64,000 bases of DNA, taken from NCBI GenBank assembly GCA_029532415.1, contig JAQOTA010000058.1:372001-436000 (forward strand). The letters run 5' to 3'. This document shows, piece by piece, positions 29,648 through 41,380 of the stretch. This stretch comes from Marasmius tenuissimus. Its lineage: Eukaryota; Basidiomycota; Agaricomycetes; Agaricales; Marasmiaceae. The stretch's first letter is position 1; the number at the start of each line of letters is the position of its first letter. The position numbers and the translations under genes were made by a program. The notes below the pieces were generated by a model that worked only from the letters and a program-made list of their open reading frames with translations, had not been told where the DNA came from and did not search any database.

Positions 29648-32600
29648 CTACTCTTGCCCGAACCCAACCGTTTCTCTAGAGATTCAAGTCAAGCGGTCAG
29701 CGAACGCGGATACAGAAAGTGAACAGAGGAAACGTACTCGACAGCAAGGGTAAGTTTCTGCTCCAGACTTTCATAATCCTTATACGGCGGTAAGTCAATG
29801 CGGTTGAAGCATGTATGACTCTTGGGCAGCTGCGAAGGGTCGCCGGATTTCTCGATCGTGAAACGTCTCGGCCCATCGGATCCCTGTAGGTCTTTGAATC
29901 CATTGACCGGTATACGAGACGTCCCGGTAGCGAACTGCAAGAGCCGCGACTTCCTCTCCGGTGGCCAGCTACGGACGCACTTCCAGAACCACTGAATGAC
30001 CTCGTCATTCATTTCGTATCCACGGTAATCCGTGAACTTGGTCCAGTCGTCACTAAGAAACGGGAATTATAAACATTAGGACCGATATAGAAGTGGACCA
30101 CCTGAAATAGAAAACGTACACGTCGATCTCGGACATGCCTCCAATGAGCAACTCGAGCTCGCGTTCATCGAAAACGGTGATGAGGTCCTGAGGGATGAGT
30201 TCACTGAAGCCCGACATGAAGGCATCGAATTGCTCCTTGACCCGCTTCGAGATACGGTACTCGACGATGGCGTCGACGTATTCTTTCTTGTTCTCCTCCG
30301 TGACGGGAATATCTTCGCCACCAGGCCTCAACTCAATGGTGACCATCTCGCCGAATCGCTCTTCAGTAGTCGTAAACGTTTCATCAATGATATCCGTAAT
30401 GTCATTCTCCCTATTCAGGTTAGTCAGCGCTGTTTGGCTATGCACGATATCAGTGGCCATATGACTTACAACATCCAGGTCATTCCACGATGCAGCTCAG
30501 CATCGACAGACTCCAAGTCCGACAGAGTCACCTTCTTCTTGAGGATCATCTTGTAGAAACTGACAATAAAGTAGGCGTCCAAGAATCGTCGATGGAATAT
30601 ACCCAAACCCAGGCATCGGCCGATAAACTTGAAGTAATTCAAGTGCTCGGGATTCACACCTGACGCGGGATTGATTTGCAGGGTGTAGTTGTCATGAGCC
30701 GAATACTCAAACAAGCAATAGAACGGGTTGAACATTTCGTGAGAGAGAAGGAAGAAGAATTCTCTGCATGGCATTCATCAGTTTCACATGCTCCCCCTGC
30801 GGTAGGCATCAGTGCCTAGTAGTAGTACACACCTGGAAAGACCACCATAGTCCAATCCATCTTCGCCATCGAACTTGATCATCAGCCTCTTCTTGAGGTC
30901 ATTTGGCGTCTGCCTCATAATCTCCGCATAACTATCTTCAAAGATGTGATTTCTGCGAATTTTGATTTGGCAGTTGCCTGGCTGTGCACGCATTGAGGGC
31001 TGGCTTCGGAAGTAGATGAGCTTCCTCCTGAAGTCTCGCTTGTACTGAGGTACATTGGCGTCCAAGGTCGAGGGCAATCGGGGGTCATCCCATGTGGTCG
31101 TCTTTGTGTTGTGGTCGACGAAGTATACCCTCGCAGTCGAGGTGAGACGCATCTCCCAGCCAGAAGGTAAAGGTCCCAACTGCGAGATGGCTTGGGGCTG
31201 TAGTGTCGAGCCCTGGCCATTGGGGCTCATGACACGTATGATAGCCTGTCGGCGAGGATCGACCCAGGTTGTGGTCCTGGTGTTGTGGTCGACATAGTAA
31301 GGTCGCCCTTCAAGGGTGAAACGCTCCTCCCATCCGTGAGGCAGACTGCCTGCGCCGGGCGTAGTGGCATTGTTCGTGGCAGTAGCAGGAGGTGGGGGAC
31401 TGGTCGTCGCCGGAGAACTGGCTGTTGAATTCCTTTGCGGGGTAGAGCTCGTATTGTTCGCCTCGAGTAAGTCGTCGGCAAGGATCCGGCGGGAGTGCTG
31501 ATCTCGGGCAGCATTTGTTTCATTGTGTTGGGCGTTGTTGTTGACAGCAGCGTTGGGTGACGGTCTATTCCATGTCGTGGATCGAGTATTGTGGTCGATG
31601 TAGTACGTCCTCCCGAGTGGGTCAATTCGGCGTTCCCAGCCCGATGGAAGAGGTCCAAACTGATCTATGTGGGGATCGAAGTTGCGCATCTGGGGGTTCC
31701 CAGTGGCAGCCCCAGACGTTGGGGGCGACGTCGTAGTAGTGTTGATAGCGGGCGGTGCGGTGGTGGAGATATTGACGGAAGGACCAACAGTGCTTGTAGG
31801 GCGAGATGATGGAGACTGCGGAAGAGGGGAAGAACCAGATGGCTGTTCAGGGTCTGGTGAGGAGGTAGAAGGGGCCTGGGAATTGGAGGCGTTATCCGTG
31901 CCTGTAGCGTGAGAACTCGGCGTTCTGGAGAGAGAAGTATTATTGCCAGGTTCCGTTAAATTTGTAGTGCTGGCTCCGGGGGAGGTCGTATTATTAAGGC
32001 CCATGTCTGCGAATGCTGAGCTGAGATTGGAGACTTGTGAGGGCCCGGGATTGTTGATGGGCTGAGCAATGTTGGTCGACAAGTAGATAATAAGCTTGCC
32101 ATGAACTACGAGATTGTCGTTGGATTTCTTGAGGTCCAATGTGAGCATTTCTGGCGCAAGAAAAGCACAAACGTCAGTAACGGTCATAACGGCCTCAGTG
32201 GCTAGCAATATAAATCTTTCACGCACCATGACCCCCGAGTTCGAGATCCAGGACGTCACTAACCCGCACGTTCACCACACCCAAAAAGCCTTGATCTCTT
32301 CTTTTGAACTTTTTCTGGTCGAATATCTGGACGGCCACAACCGAGGAATCCACTACAACGCTGTGGACAATGTGTAAGTAGATGAACGTCCTTGTAAAGT
32401 TCCAACCATACATGTCGAAGCTTTCGTTCCAGTAAGGATTGAGGGTCTTCTTCATTACACTCGTCGTATGAGTCTGTTCTGCATCTACAGTGATCACCGC
32501 GAAAGGATCAGGGAGTCGGAATACATCGCGCTTGGATAGTCCGTCCGCAGCAACGACTAGACAAGCCAAACAATTAAAGCTTCTCGTATACCAAGCAGAG

Positions 32601-32728
32601 AAAGGATTTGCTCTTACCAGTGACCCTTATTTTCTTTCGTCTGTGGATCGAGTAGGAGCCAATGTGAGTGAATGTGGGGGCTAATTTACTGAGTTTACTA
32701 CTCACAGGACACCTGGAGCAGTGGTCAT
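29648..32728 (-). CDS. RSP5: NEDD4-family HECT E3 ubiquitin ligase (C2-WW3-HECT)
   Basis: Cytosolic/endosomal ubiquitin ligase that sorts membrane proteins and regulates transcription factors. The N-terminus is built from three tiny exons: [15 protein letters not shown], then [20 protein letters not shown]. This is the C2 domain ([20 protein letters not shown]). A long Ser/Thr/Asn-rich linker follows. Then come three WW domains: [40 protein letters not shown] and [20 protein letters not shown]. The HECT domain starts [15 protein letters not shown] and continues [25 protein letters not shown] and [16 protein letters not shown]. The catalytic cysteine is in [16 protein letters not shown]. The end, [14 protein letters not shown], needs a final 25 nt exon. 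The architecture matches Rsp5/Pub1. The upstream flank to 33748 is a long gene-free stretch. Confidence 0.95.
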
Positions 32729-33748
32729 TGTACAACCTTGCTAGGATTGATGTCGAACCGGTGGTTTAGGTGGCCAGCGAGCGAGGATCAAGGACCAGCT
32801 GGTGGTCGGTCAGCAATGGTCAAATGTAAAAGTGAGGTCCTTAGCGATGAGGACGGTGACAATCTCTCCAAATTATCACAGCCATGCGAGATACCGTGAC
32901 ATCACCCCGTGACTAAGTGACGATTTGATTTCTTATTCAACCCTCACAACCCTCCCGGAGTTTCTCCACCGTCAGCATCATCGACGATGATCACTCCAGG
33001 GGATCACGGCCGGACTGCAGACACGAATACTGGACTACTGCGATAATTCTCGGACCGCTACACGTTCTGTGTAACCTTGGTGCATCCCGTCTTCACCGTA
33101 AACAGCTACTGCGGAAGCTCCGAGTCTCACGATATACTTAGTTAGTCTAGTATGAGCCTGTTCTGCCTGTTCATCAAAAGAACTTTGTGGCGCTAGACAA
33201 TCTTGATCAGTTGTGAACATATGAGCGTTGCTCGCTGTTGAGCCCTGTCGAGAAGACAGACCGACGGACAGCGGGTCATACTTAGATACAACAGCTTCAC
33301 CGACCTCGAGATGCCGACAGGCCTTCCAGCAGCCCAAAATTTCAGCAAGCCAGCATGGGTCTGGTTACTGGCTGGATCATGATGCCCTTGGATACCCTTG
33401 AAGGGCCCCCGTCCTCATTCACATCAAGTCAAACGGTACAGTAATCCCGCTGCAGCCCGCTTAGAGCCGTCCAGCGCCGCAGCCTCAGTCTGAACCTTTC
33501 TCGGCCATTACCGCCCGAGTACCTATGGTAATATTCTAACATTGGTATCACTGTGCGGACTGCGGGTCTGTCTTGCTTTTTCTGAAGATAGATAAGTATG
33601 TAACATTCAGAGTGAGTAACGCCCCCGTCCAGACCTGCATTCCGATTTCCGAGTTGCTCAGGCGCCTCATGAGACGGTCACCAGGCGCAATGGCTATGGG
33701 CGCTAGTTTGAAAGTTTCCCACGCGATACCACTCTACCCTCCTCCCCA
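32729..33748. other. Long intergenic region with no supported gene
   Basis: About 1 kb between the divergent RSP5 and MIT-domain genes, the longest gene-free stretch outside the NYN array. On the minus strand, 33337-33035 is open and contains HTRLTKYIVRLGASAVAVYG and MHQGYTERVAVREL. This faintly resembles the first strand-helix units of dihydrodipicolinate-synthase-like barrels, but no further exons exist. A palindrome-like CGACGATGATCACTCC lies near 32981. Nothing else is convincing. Confidence 0.4.
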
Positions 33749-35396
33749 ATGGCCACTGTCATTGAGATGCCAATGAATACAGTAATTCCCTTGTAACTGG
33801 TCTTCCTCATATTATCCTGACATCTAATGCTCAGGCTCATCAACATGCCGCAAATGCTGAAGATTACTTGAGTAACGGTCTCCTCGTTCCCGCTGCTGAA
33901 GTTGGGCATTCTTATGTTGTACAGTTCACCTTCTCATGAAAGAGCTACATCCAGGAGCATCTCAAGGCCGCAGAAGCCTATCTTGCTGCACTTTCACGAG
34001 CCGGTGACTCTGATTCGGTTGGCATCCATTCTCTTCCGTTCGATTCGGTCAAAAGAATTCACAATCGTCTAGACCAAGAGGACCTTACAAATGTTGCACA
34101 ATGAACACAAGAAGGCGAACATGGATCTCGAGAAGAGGATAGCTCGACTGCGAGAGGAAGGACAAGATCCAAATCTCCCACAGAAACCCGATATCCGAAG
34201 AACTTCCTCTGCCAATCCTGCATCGCCGTCATTTCCCCAGCCGATCCCTTCACCTCCACCTACACGACCTCTCATGGAGTCAGGGACAGTAGAAGAGTCA
34301 TTTATGGTTCTTGGTGGTCAACGGGTGAGCTGTTTCTCCACCTCTCAATGTCGTCCAGTGGCCTCAATTCGATGTGTTTCTGTCAGTCGGATCCAGGGAC
34401 GCGTTCAACCAATTCTGGAATATCATGCAAGGGATGCTGGAGAATTTATCGCAACCCGTTGCTTTCGCCACTGCGCCTCTGGGAATGCCAGAATCATCGA
34501 CATCTTCTGGCTCAAAGTCTGCAAGACCTGAAGACCATTTCAGTAGCGATACCGATGATGCTGAAGACATGGCATCTCGTTTTTCACGCAAGTTCAAACT
34601 CGGGAAGAGTGTCAAGCGGACACCTGATACCAGCGGGAGTGGATCATCTACTAAGCCGATGGAACGGGTGCAAGAGCTCGATGATGACTTTTCGGACGAA
34701 GGTGAGTACAGCTACGACAATTAAGTACAGTTCAAATACACATCCTTTCCCCAGGTGACGACCTATCCGAATCATTCCTCCTCATTCCTTCCGAGTCAAC
34801 TATGCGCGCATTGAAAGAAGAGAATACCGCGTTGAAAGGCCAAATGGAATCATTACAAAAACGACTGGATGCGACCGAGCGCGTTCTTCAACTCCGAAAG
34901 GAACAAGATCACTATTTGAGAGACAGTATAATGCAGGCTTCCAAAGAGGTTCGTACATCCCCACACAATTCTCTGTGTAAATGAATCTCATACAACCCTT
35001 CCAGGCGCAACGAGCCTTGGGTGCGTCCATGCTAGGACAACGTGGTCCTACCGACCTCAGCATGAACCATACCCCGGCTGCGTTCCCGCAGCCAGGTATG
35101 AACACGGCACGTGAAGGACAGTATGCTCGACGGGTGAAGGAGCTAGAAGAAGAGCTTCGAAATATGCGTGTTGAGAACGATCGAAATGTGGGTGTTGTAT
35201 TCGTTGTCTGAATTTTCCTTCTGATTTGTAAATTGCTTCATAGAAAGCAATGATAGCGAAGTTTCGAGAACGATGGGACAAACTCAAAGAGTCCGCGAAA
35301 CGGAAGAAGGAATCGAAGGCGGCGGCTGAGGCATCTAAAACGGCGATACAGGATCGAATCGTGGAGGAGCCTGAGGCTGAAGAGGAGGAAACTTGA
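33749..35396 (+). CDS. MIT-like domain and coiled-coil protein
   Basis: Begins with small exons 33749-33781, 33835-33900 and 33955-34017, then continues from 34073. They assemble to MATVIEMPMNTAHQHAANAE, DYLSNGLLVPAAEEHLKAAE, AYLAALSRAGDSDSTKRTLQ, MLHNEHKKANMDLEKRIARL. This three-helix pattern is typical of MIT domains, which bind ESCRT-III tails. A Pro/Ser linker, SDPGDAFNQFWNIMQGMLEN and a basic RFSRKFKLGKSVKRTPD stretch follow. Then come heptad-rich coils (MRALKEENTALKGQMESLQK; YARRVKELEEELRNMRVEND) and a Lys/Ala/Glu-rich tail ending EPEAEEET. I know of similar unnamed proteins in Agaricomycetes but no functional assignment. Start and first intron (donor GTAATT) were chosen because they keep the helical pattern; upstream frames are closed. 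Confidence 0.65.
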
Positions 35397-35588
35397 TTTC
35401 GGTGACCTTTCAATCTTGCTGTGTTTTTCTCGATATGTACATTATATCCTGCCTGTATCTTGACTGCAATGTATTCTATGCAACGGAATTCCATTCACGA
35501 TTTTACGAGTCAATCTTCGGTTGCGAAGCTCGCGCCCGGACCAACAGAGTCACACAATTGAATCATCGCATCTCTCCTCTCAACCACC

Positions 35589-36234
35589 ATGTCTCTCAAC
35601 CTTTTCGGAGGAACTATCACTGCAAACGGGCCATCCGGCTTGCTCGACGCTTCGTAAACCTCAATACTCCCTCCCATCATCTACCGAACGTTTAACATCG
35701 ACCACAGGGATATCCGTCAAGTCCCCGACACTCAAGAAGTCTTTCTATTCCCGAACTCCAGCGTGAGCATCATCGTCGAAATCCTCGAACGAGTTCAACC
35801 TTCGGATTACGAAGAAGCAGTCAAGTTCAGTCTATCACCTTCGCCCTGCACCTCTTTCATGCTATTGAATTGAACTGAACATCCCAAGGTTCCATTTTGG
35901 CTCGCTGGCCCACGATAACAATGCGACCTCGGAAAAGGTCGATTCGGTATCCGTAATTCCCAATGATAGAGGGGACAAAACACCATCTGCGATCGTTCTC
36001 TCCGGGATGCAATCAGTATCCAAGTACAATCGAACACAGGTTGATGAGGTTCGGATACTCATGGCGCTGTACCGAGTGGAGGAGAAGCCCATCGATTTGG
36101 TAGTCACCTTCAACGTACCCCTCACCTCCGCGGATGGTGGTGCAATCGATGCTCAAGGACTCAAAGCTGTCGAACAGCAGTTCGATACGTTCATTCGATC
36201 ATTGAAGATCGTTGACTTTGGCCTTTTCGCGTAA
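35589..36234 (+). CDS. MOG1: Mog1-like Ran-binding protein
   Basis: Nuclear import factor that binds Ran and stimulates nucleotide release. Three exons: the start MSLNLFGGTITANGPSGLLD at 35589; an intron from GTAAAC to CCACAG; DIRQVPDTQEVFLFPNSSVS and IIVEILERVQPSDYEEAVK; a second intron from GTTCAG to CCCAAG; then FHFGSLAHDN.. to GLKAVEQQFDTFIRSLKI and VDFGLFA. The N-terminal LFGG-I-P-G-D-S-DIRQVPD block and the length (about 185 residues) fit Mog1/RANGRF. It converges on the ERI1-like gene with only 69 bp between the stop codons. Confidence 0.9.
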
Positions 36235-36303
36235 ATCACTAGCACCGGAACCTCCGGATAATAGAATGTATTGACTACGACATGCACCACAAATACACGA
36301 AGA

Positions 36304-37608
36304 TCAGGAAGAGCCATATAAAACGCGTCCATCTCGTCCCATCCAAGGCCATCGCCGCCTAAAATTGATGGTCGTATTGGGTTGCAATTTCATCCCTCTG
36401 CGTGCAAGTTCGGCCAATATCCGGCACACGTTACGTGTGTCATCTCTCCCACTGTGTTGTCGCCCCTCAAACTGAGGAAGCTCCAGAGCGCGCAGTTGCG
36501 CGACGATGTTCCGAGAAACAGTAGCGTGTTTCTTTGTGCGCTGTTCTTGCTGTTTTAGAACTGGAAGGAAGTACGAGTAGAATCCGGAATGACCTTTGTT
36601 TGCTTTGCAGTCCCGTATTTACACCAGTGGGAAACCATCTCTCGGACGTCGAGGAGCTCGCCCTTTAACCAACTAGGTAAGGGGACCTGGACAACGTCAG
36701 AGGCCTGCAAGCCCATTCAGAGACGACCCTCACCTGAGATATGAACGCCTGTTTCACCATGAAATCACGAATGTCGAATGGTCCATCAGTGCACCAGCAG
36801 AAATTTACTTTACGCTCTCCAGTGCTTGGATCAATCAAGCCGTGGTCTGCCAGAAATTGTTCCAAAGTTTGAAGGACTCGCGGAAAGTCTGGAGCATCGT
36901 TGATCTCTTGCTAGAAATAGTGAACGGTGCGTCAGCGGCACACGAGGCGGAAGATGCGAACGACGCACCTGCTGTACCCCGGTAAGTTTCGTACAAAATG
37001 GAGATAGTACAGGTTTCCATGAAGGCTTCACAAAGGTGTGGAATTCTGCCTTGACAACCAGTTCGCGAGCCCCTCCGCCAGAAAGACGCGGTTTCCAAGT
37101 CATTAGCGCAACAGGCATCTCCTGCAACCGAGAATTCGCATTGAGCATCGTTCTACAAGTGAAGAAGAGCGTGTCCGCACGATGATTTCATTTGGATAGT
37201 CAAAACTCGATCCTTCCTCGCAAGTTCCCTCGACGTCAAGGACCAAAAACGCTTCGAACGATTGTTTGACTGTGGTAGACTTCTCGTTGACCTCTTGTTG
37301 ACTGACAGTTTCAGTATCTTGAGGTTGCGTACTTTTCAGTTCTGTGAAGAATAGATCACGCTGTGCTCTGTCGAACGCGGGAATTCAAAGGGCAAGTCAA
37401 GCGAAAGGTAACCGCACGAACCTTCCGAAGATTTATCGACAACTGGGAGCCTTGGAGATCGCATCCACCGTCCCAAGGCTCTTCTCACCACGAGGAATAG
37501 GAAGCTCATTCCGATACCAATTCCACTATAGGCGACCCATGGACGGGCCAAAGATCCCAAATTTCCAAAAGTAGTTCCTTGTATCCCAGGTATCCTGGAA
37601 AGTAGCAT
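36304..37608 (-). CDS. ERI1: ERI1-like DEDDh 3'-5' exoribonuclease
   Basis: Exonuclease of the ERI1/THEX1 family, which in other eukaryotes trims small RNAs, histone mRNA ends and 5.8S rRNA. All active-site motifs are visible across four or more exons: FLVLDVEGTC (Asp/Glu), CWCTDGPFDIRDF (Asp) and GRQHSGRDDTRNVCRI (His/Asp). Other family blocks are DYPNEIIEMPVALMTWKPR, HTFVKPSWKPVLSPFCTKLT, FLADHGLIDPSTGER and VPLPSWLKGELLDVREMV. The C-terminus NFRRRWPWMGRDGRVLYGSS is typical. No SAP domain precedes the nuclease. Instead the N-terminus carries a hydrophobic stretch (YSGIGIGMSFLFLVV) followed by RRALGRWMR, a possible membrane anchor. The start is uncertain: 37608 (MLLSRIPGIQGTT), 37509 (MSFLFLVVRR) or 37719. 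Confidence 0.87.
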
Positions 37609-37792
37609 AAGAGATATTGTAGGGTGCACAGAGACGATATGTTGGCCCTCGAAGCAGCCCGGTAGAATCAGATGGGGGTTTGAATGGAAGGATTGATATC
37701 CGCACGTGGGAAAACTCATTCTTTCAATCTTTTTCCTCGACTACATTTTGCAGCAAACAAGCGCCACTCATCCGTGCGCATCATTGTGATCA

Positions 37793-38916
37793 ATGGCTCA
37801 CGTTGGAGGAGACGATCTCGACGACTTTGTTCTAGATGACTACGCTAACAGCTCTGCGGAAGAAGAACTCGAGGAAATAGACGACTTGCCAGCCGATACA
37901 CAGTTTGACGATGACGGAGGAGCGGCTGACCACGATAACAGTGCAGGAAGTACTGAGAAGAAACGAAGAGAAAAGAGAAAAATAAGGAACGGAAAGCTAA
38001 GGTATGCTGCATAAATGCCATACGCAATGTCATGCTAACTGGAACGAATTCTGAAGCGTCGGAAGCTTGTCGAAGAACGAGAGGTTGACGAACCGGAATC
38101 GCTGGCTTCAAGATCCCCTAGTGAACTGGCTGATTATCTGTTAGAAATGTCTCGCAAAGTCTACACTGACCTGTCCAAATTGGAGCTGGAGGATTACCGA
38201 ATACCCGGTGAGTGGCCATTGAGATACTTACGTCCTATGTTTTTCTCGATCCTGACAACATTCACCTATCAGAGTCGGCAATAGTAGATACTACTACTTG
38301 GACAGGTCCTCGAACACTAGATCATTTATGCACTTTCATTCTCAAAGGTGTGTTAGGCAGCCGCGCCACAAATACCGCCCTTCGCTAAACACAATGTCTA
38401 GTCCTTCCTGGTCTCCACTCACGACTGCTAATGAAATCAAAAGCGAATGGAGCTCCGACTCTCATCTTCGTTACTGGGGCAGCACTCCGCGTCGCCGACG
38501 TCACTCGGATTCTCAAAAGCAAGCAGCTCAGAGGTGAAAAGAGCGGCGACGTCGCGAAGCTCTTTGCCAAACATTTCAAGCTTTCTGAGCATGTGTCCTA
38601 CCTCAAGAGAACTAAAGTAGGTGCTGCTGTGGGTACTCCAGGAAGACTGGGCAAGCTGTTGTGCGAGACGGGTAAGTAATGTTCGACTCCCCATTGGATT
38701 CCCATTTTTGGTGACCTCATTACTTCGATCCTCGCAGATGCCCTGAATACATCCGCCCTCACACATATCATACTGGACATAACATTCCGCGATGCTAAGA
38801 AGCGGAATATTCTCGATATTCCGGAGACAAGAGAGGAGGTTTTCAAGGCGGTTTTGGGTTCCCCTGCCATACGGCAAGCAATACATACCGGGAAGGTGCA
38901 ACTTGTACTTTTCTAG
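37793..38916 (+). CDS. CMS1: Cms1-like small-subunit processome protein
   Basis: Nucleolar protein linked to the 90S pre-ribosome (Cms1 family, a helicase-like fold without helicase motifs). An acidic N-terminus (MAHVGGDDLDDFVLDDYANS; EEELEEIDDLPAD) precedes a basic KKRREKRKIRNGK segment. After an intron: SPSELADYLLEMSRKVY, ELEDYRIPESAIVDTT, LDHLCTFILKVLP, APTLIFVTGAALRVADVTR, LFAKHFKLSEHVSYLK and VGAAVGTPGRLGKLL. The last exon is ALNTSALTHIILDITFRDAK with KRNILDIPETREEVFKAVLG, ending GKVQLVLF. The GTPGRLGKLL block is the family's helicase-like signature. It diverges from the ERI1-like gene over about 185 bp and converges with SERINC. Confidence 0.9.
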
Positions 38917-39079
38917 ATCGCGACGAGTTTTGAGATCTTACGGCTACCTTACTTATCACACGCAATTTGTACACCTCCAAGAGATTACACTGGGTTTTAC
39001 ATTACAAGCGCAAATATGTATTCAAATACTCGAAAAAGAGATAAAGATTGTCCATCCATGTCTTGTGCCGAGGCTTAGA

Positions 39080-41006
39080 TTAAAGATCGTCAAACCTGGT
39101 TGGGAAGGTCGTCGATGAACGTTTGAACATTGAAGTGAAATCCATAATCATGGAGGCGGAGGCTTACCTGTCTGGCATGATGACCGGGGCGAGCAGGCTC
39201 CACATATACAAGAGCATGCAAATCCAGCTAGACACAACCCGCATCCACATTGCAACTTCTGATGTCCCAATGTAAACACTGTTCGAGTCGGCGGCCGTTT
39301 GGATCGGTTTGTTGGACACAACGTTGCTGCAATAGTGTTGGATTAACCACAACATAGACAAAACAAAGGATACAACATACGCGTCTGTCAAGAGAGCAGC
39401 CACATACATGGCAGCCATGACGAAGATGAGGTGGAACCAGGAGTACTAGACAACAAGTCAGCAGAAGAAGGGCCCAGCAAAGGTTTTATACGCACGTTGT
39501 ATCTTGTGCCAGATCGTTCGTCGTCTCTTGCCTCTCCAACAACTTCCTCTTCTTCCTCTTCCTCCTCCTCGTTCAACGCAGATGCGGGTATAGCACTTCG
39601 AAGATGTTGTGAGTTCACAATCAGCTTTGGTTTGGTGAGCACTCACCCGGCCTCCACCGCGGCCAACAAAGCCTGATAACGAGGCGACTCCGTGCGTCCA
39701 GGCTGGGTGTTAACCACGCCAAGTTCAGCATGGTGATCCAACGTGTCCGCTCCATCAAGCTGTATCCCATTTTTCTTTTACCCACCAGAGCACGACTCTG
39801 AGTAGCAGCCCTCGTTGTGGAATACGCAATGGCAAGGAATGTGAAGATTCCTCCAAGTACTACGGTAGTGGTTCTCGTCCCCGCAGCACTTGTGCCTCCG
39901 TTCCTCAACGGGTTACATTGGGAATTTTCGTGGATATGGTTCGTGAGGGCCGAAACAATGAGGTATGTGCAGTACGCTGCCACCATGCCTGACTGTGCAA
40001 GGCCAGACCTCGGGTTGTACTCCTGCACGACCGGATGGATACACATCACCGTAATGATGATGCACAACGCGAGGTTGAACGAGATGAAGAACTTGTTCAA
40101 TGTGCACCCAGGGCCAGCAAAGAATCCGTACAAAACTCCAGTCAGAACAATGGCGAAGATGTACATTGATGCTGTAGAACCGATGAGAACCCATTGCCAA
40201 AGACTAGAGCCCGAATTTTCCCATTTTTCTAGGCAAGTTTCGGACCACGAATGAGCGAAGTCGACCAGGAGTACGAGACCGAGGAGAATGAAGAGAGTTG
40301 CGCCAATGAGGGTAACATAGTTACCCCAGAACATGAAGAAGCCGTTGGGAATGAAGAACGAAATGACGACCAAAACGAGCCATAAGAGGACCTTGGGTCC
40401 CCACCACCTAGACGAAAATGAGCTACGCACAGGGGTGTCTTGATATCCACTACTCACCCGTTCTGAATCGCAGCACGTTTGTCCTTCGTATCCTTGACAC
40501 CGATCAAAGCAACACTGAGTATGGCATGCAAAAGCGTCAAAGCGAAGCAGATACGGTGGACCTGTAGAATATCTTCAGAGATAAGAATGAAGACAAGAGT
40601 ATCACCACGTACCGCAAGAACACCATAACACTTGTCCGCCTTACAGTCCATCTTGATATAGTCATAACTCCACTTCTCAATCTGCTTTATCATGACATCC
40701 GTCCTCATTAGCCATGCGAGCATCGAGTTCAGACAGAATATGATCTATGAAAGCCGTAAGTGCCCAAGTTCAAGCGACAAAATGAGTCCACGCACCGCAA
40801 AGCCAACACGAGTCGCTATAGAAGAGTTGCAATTGCAGGACTTGCAGAACATGGAAGCTATAAAGCATTCATCAGACTCCGGAGTGCAAACTGGAAGGAG
40901 GCCTGCTCACCGGCATGGGAAGTAAAGCAGAACGCAATTCCACCTAAACATGAGTCGCTATCGTTCCGAGCCCGCCTGCGAGCGGCAGGGAGAGGAGTAC
41001 ACCCAT
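39080..41006 (-). CDS. TMS1: SERINC/TMS1 family membrane protein
   Basis: Multi-pass (about eleven helices) serine-incorporator family protein, a lipid-handling membrane protein of vacuole, Golgi or plasma membrane. The signature FCKSCNCNSSIATRVGFA is intact, after GGIAFCFTSHAAS. Later blocks: MLAWLMRTDVMIKQIEKW, FALTLLHAILSVALIGVKD, KVLLWLVLVVISFFIPNGFF, RWWGPKVLLW, LWQWVLIGSTASMYIFAIVL, NKFFISFNLALCIIITVMC, SGMVAAYCTYLIVSALTNHI, YSWFHLIFVMAAMYVAALLT, and WICMLLYMWSLLAPVIMPDR with a short last exon ending FDDL. In the model used, the start codon is split from the body by a 59 nt intron, so only ATGG lies in exon 1. A CACGTG E-box sits 43 bp upstream at 41049-41054. Confidence 0.92.
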
Positions 41007-41380
41007 GATGGTGCTAGGTGATGGTAGGTGAGTGAGAGAAGGCGACTTCACGTGACCCAAGATAGCTGCGTTTCGATTTGCGGCGCGGTCTCAATCACGC
41101 AGCACTGTTACACATGTAGAACTGATTGGAACGAGATGACATAGCATGTACACAACGCAACAACCACAACATATAATAGATATACTGTAGAGTAGAGTGC
41201 TCGCGGAAGCAGTAAGGCAAAGGAGGGTAGATAAAAAGAGTGTGAGGTAGGTACATTTGATTGATGTTTGCAATGAATTGTAGTGAAGAGACCCGGGTGG
41301 AATGGATGATACAACAGACATAAGTCCAATGTGCATATACATATGAGAGAAGAGGGTATGGATCGGATGGGAGGGGCAGA
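41007..41380. other. SERINC promoter and 3' flank of the serine-rich gene
   Basis: About 375 bp between two minus-strand genes. It contains a CACGTG E-box at 41049-41054 and AT-rich sequence (ACATATAATAGATATACTG near 41168) suited to a 3' UTR of the downstream gene. No separate gene is seen. Confidence 0.5.
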
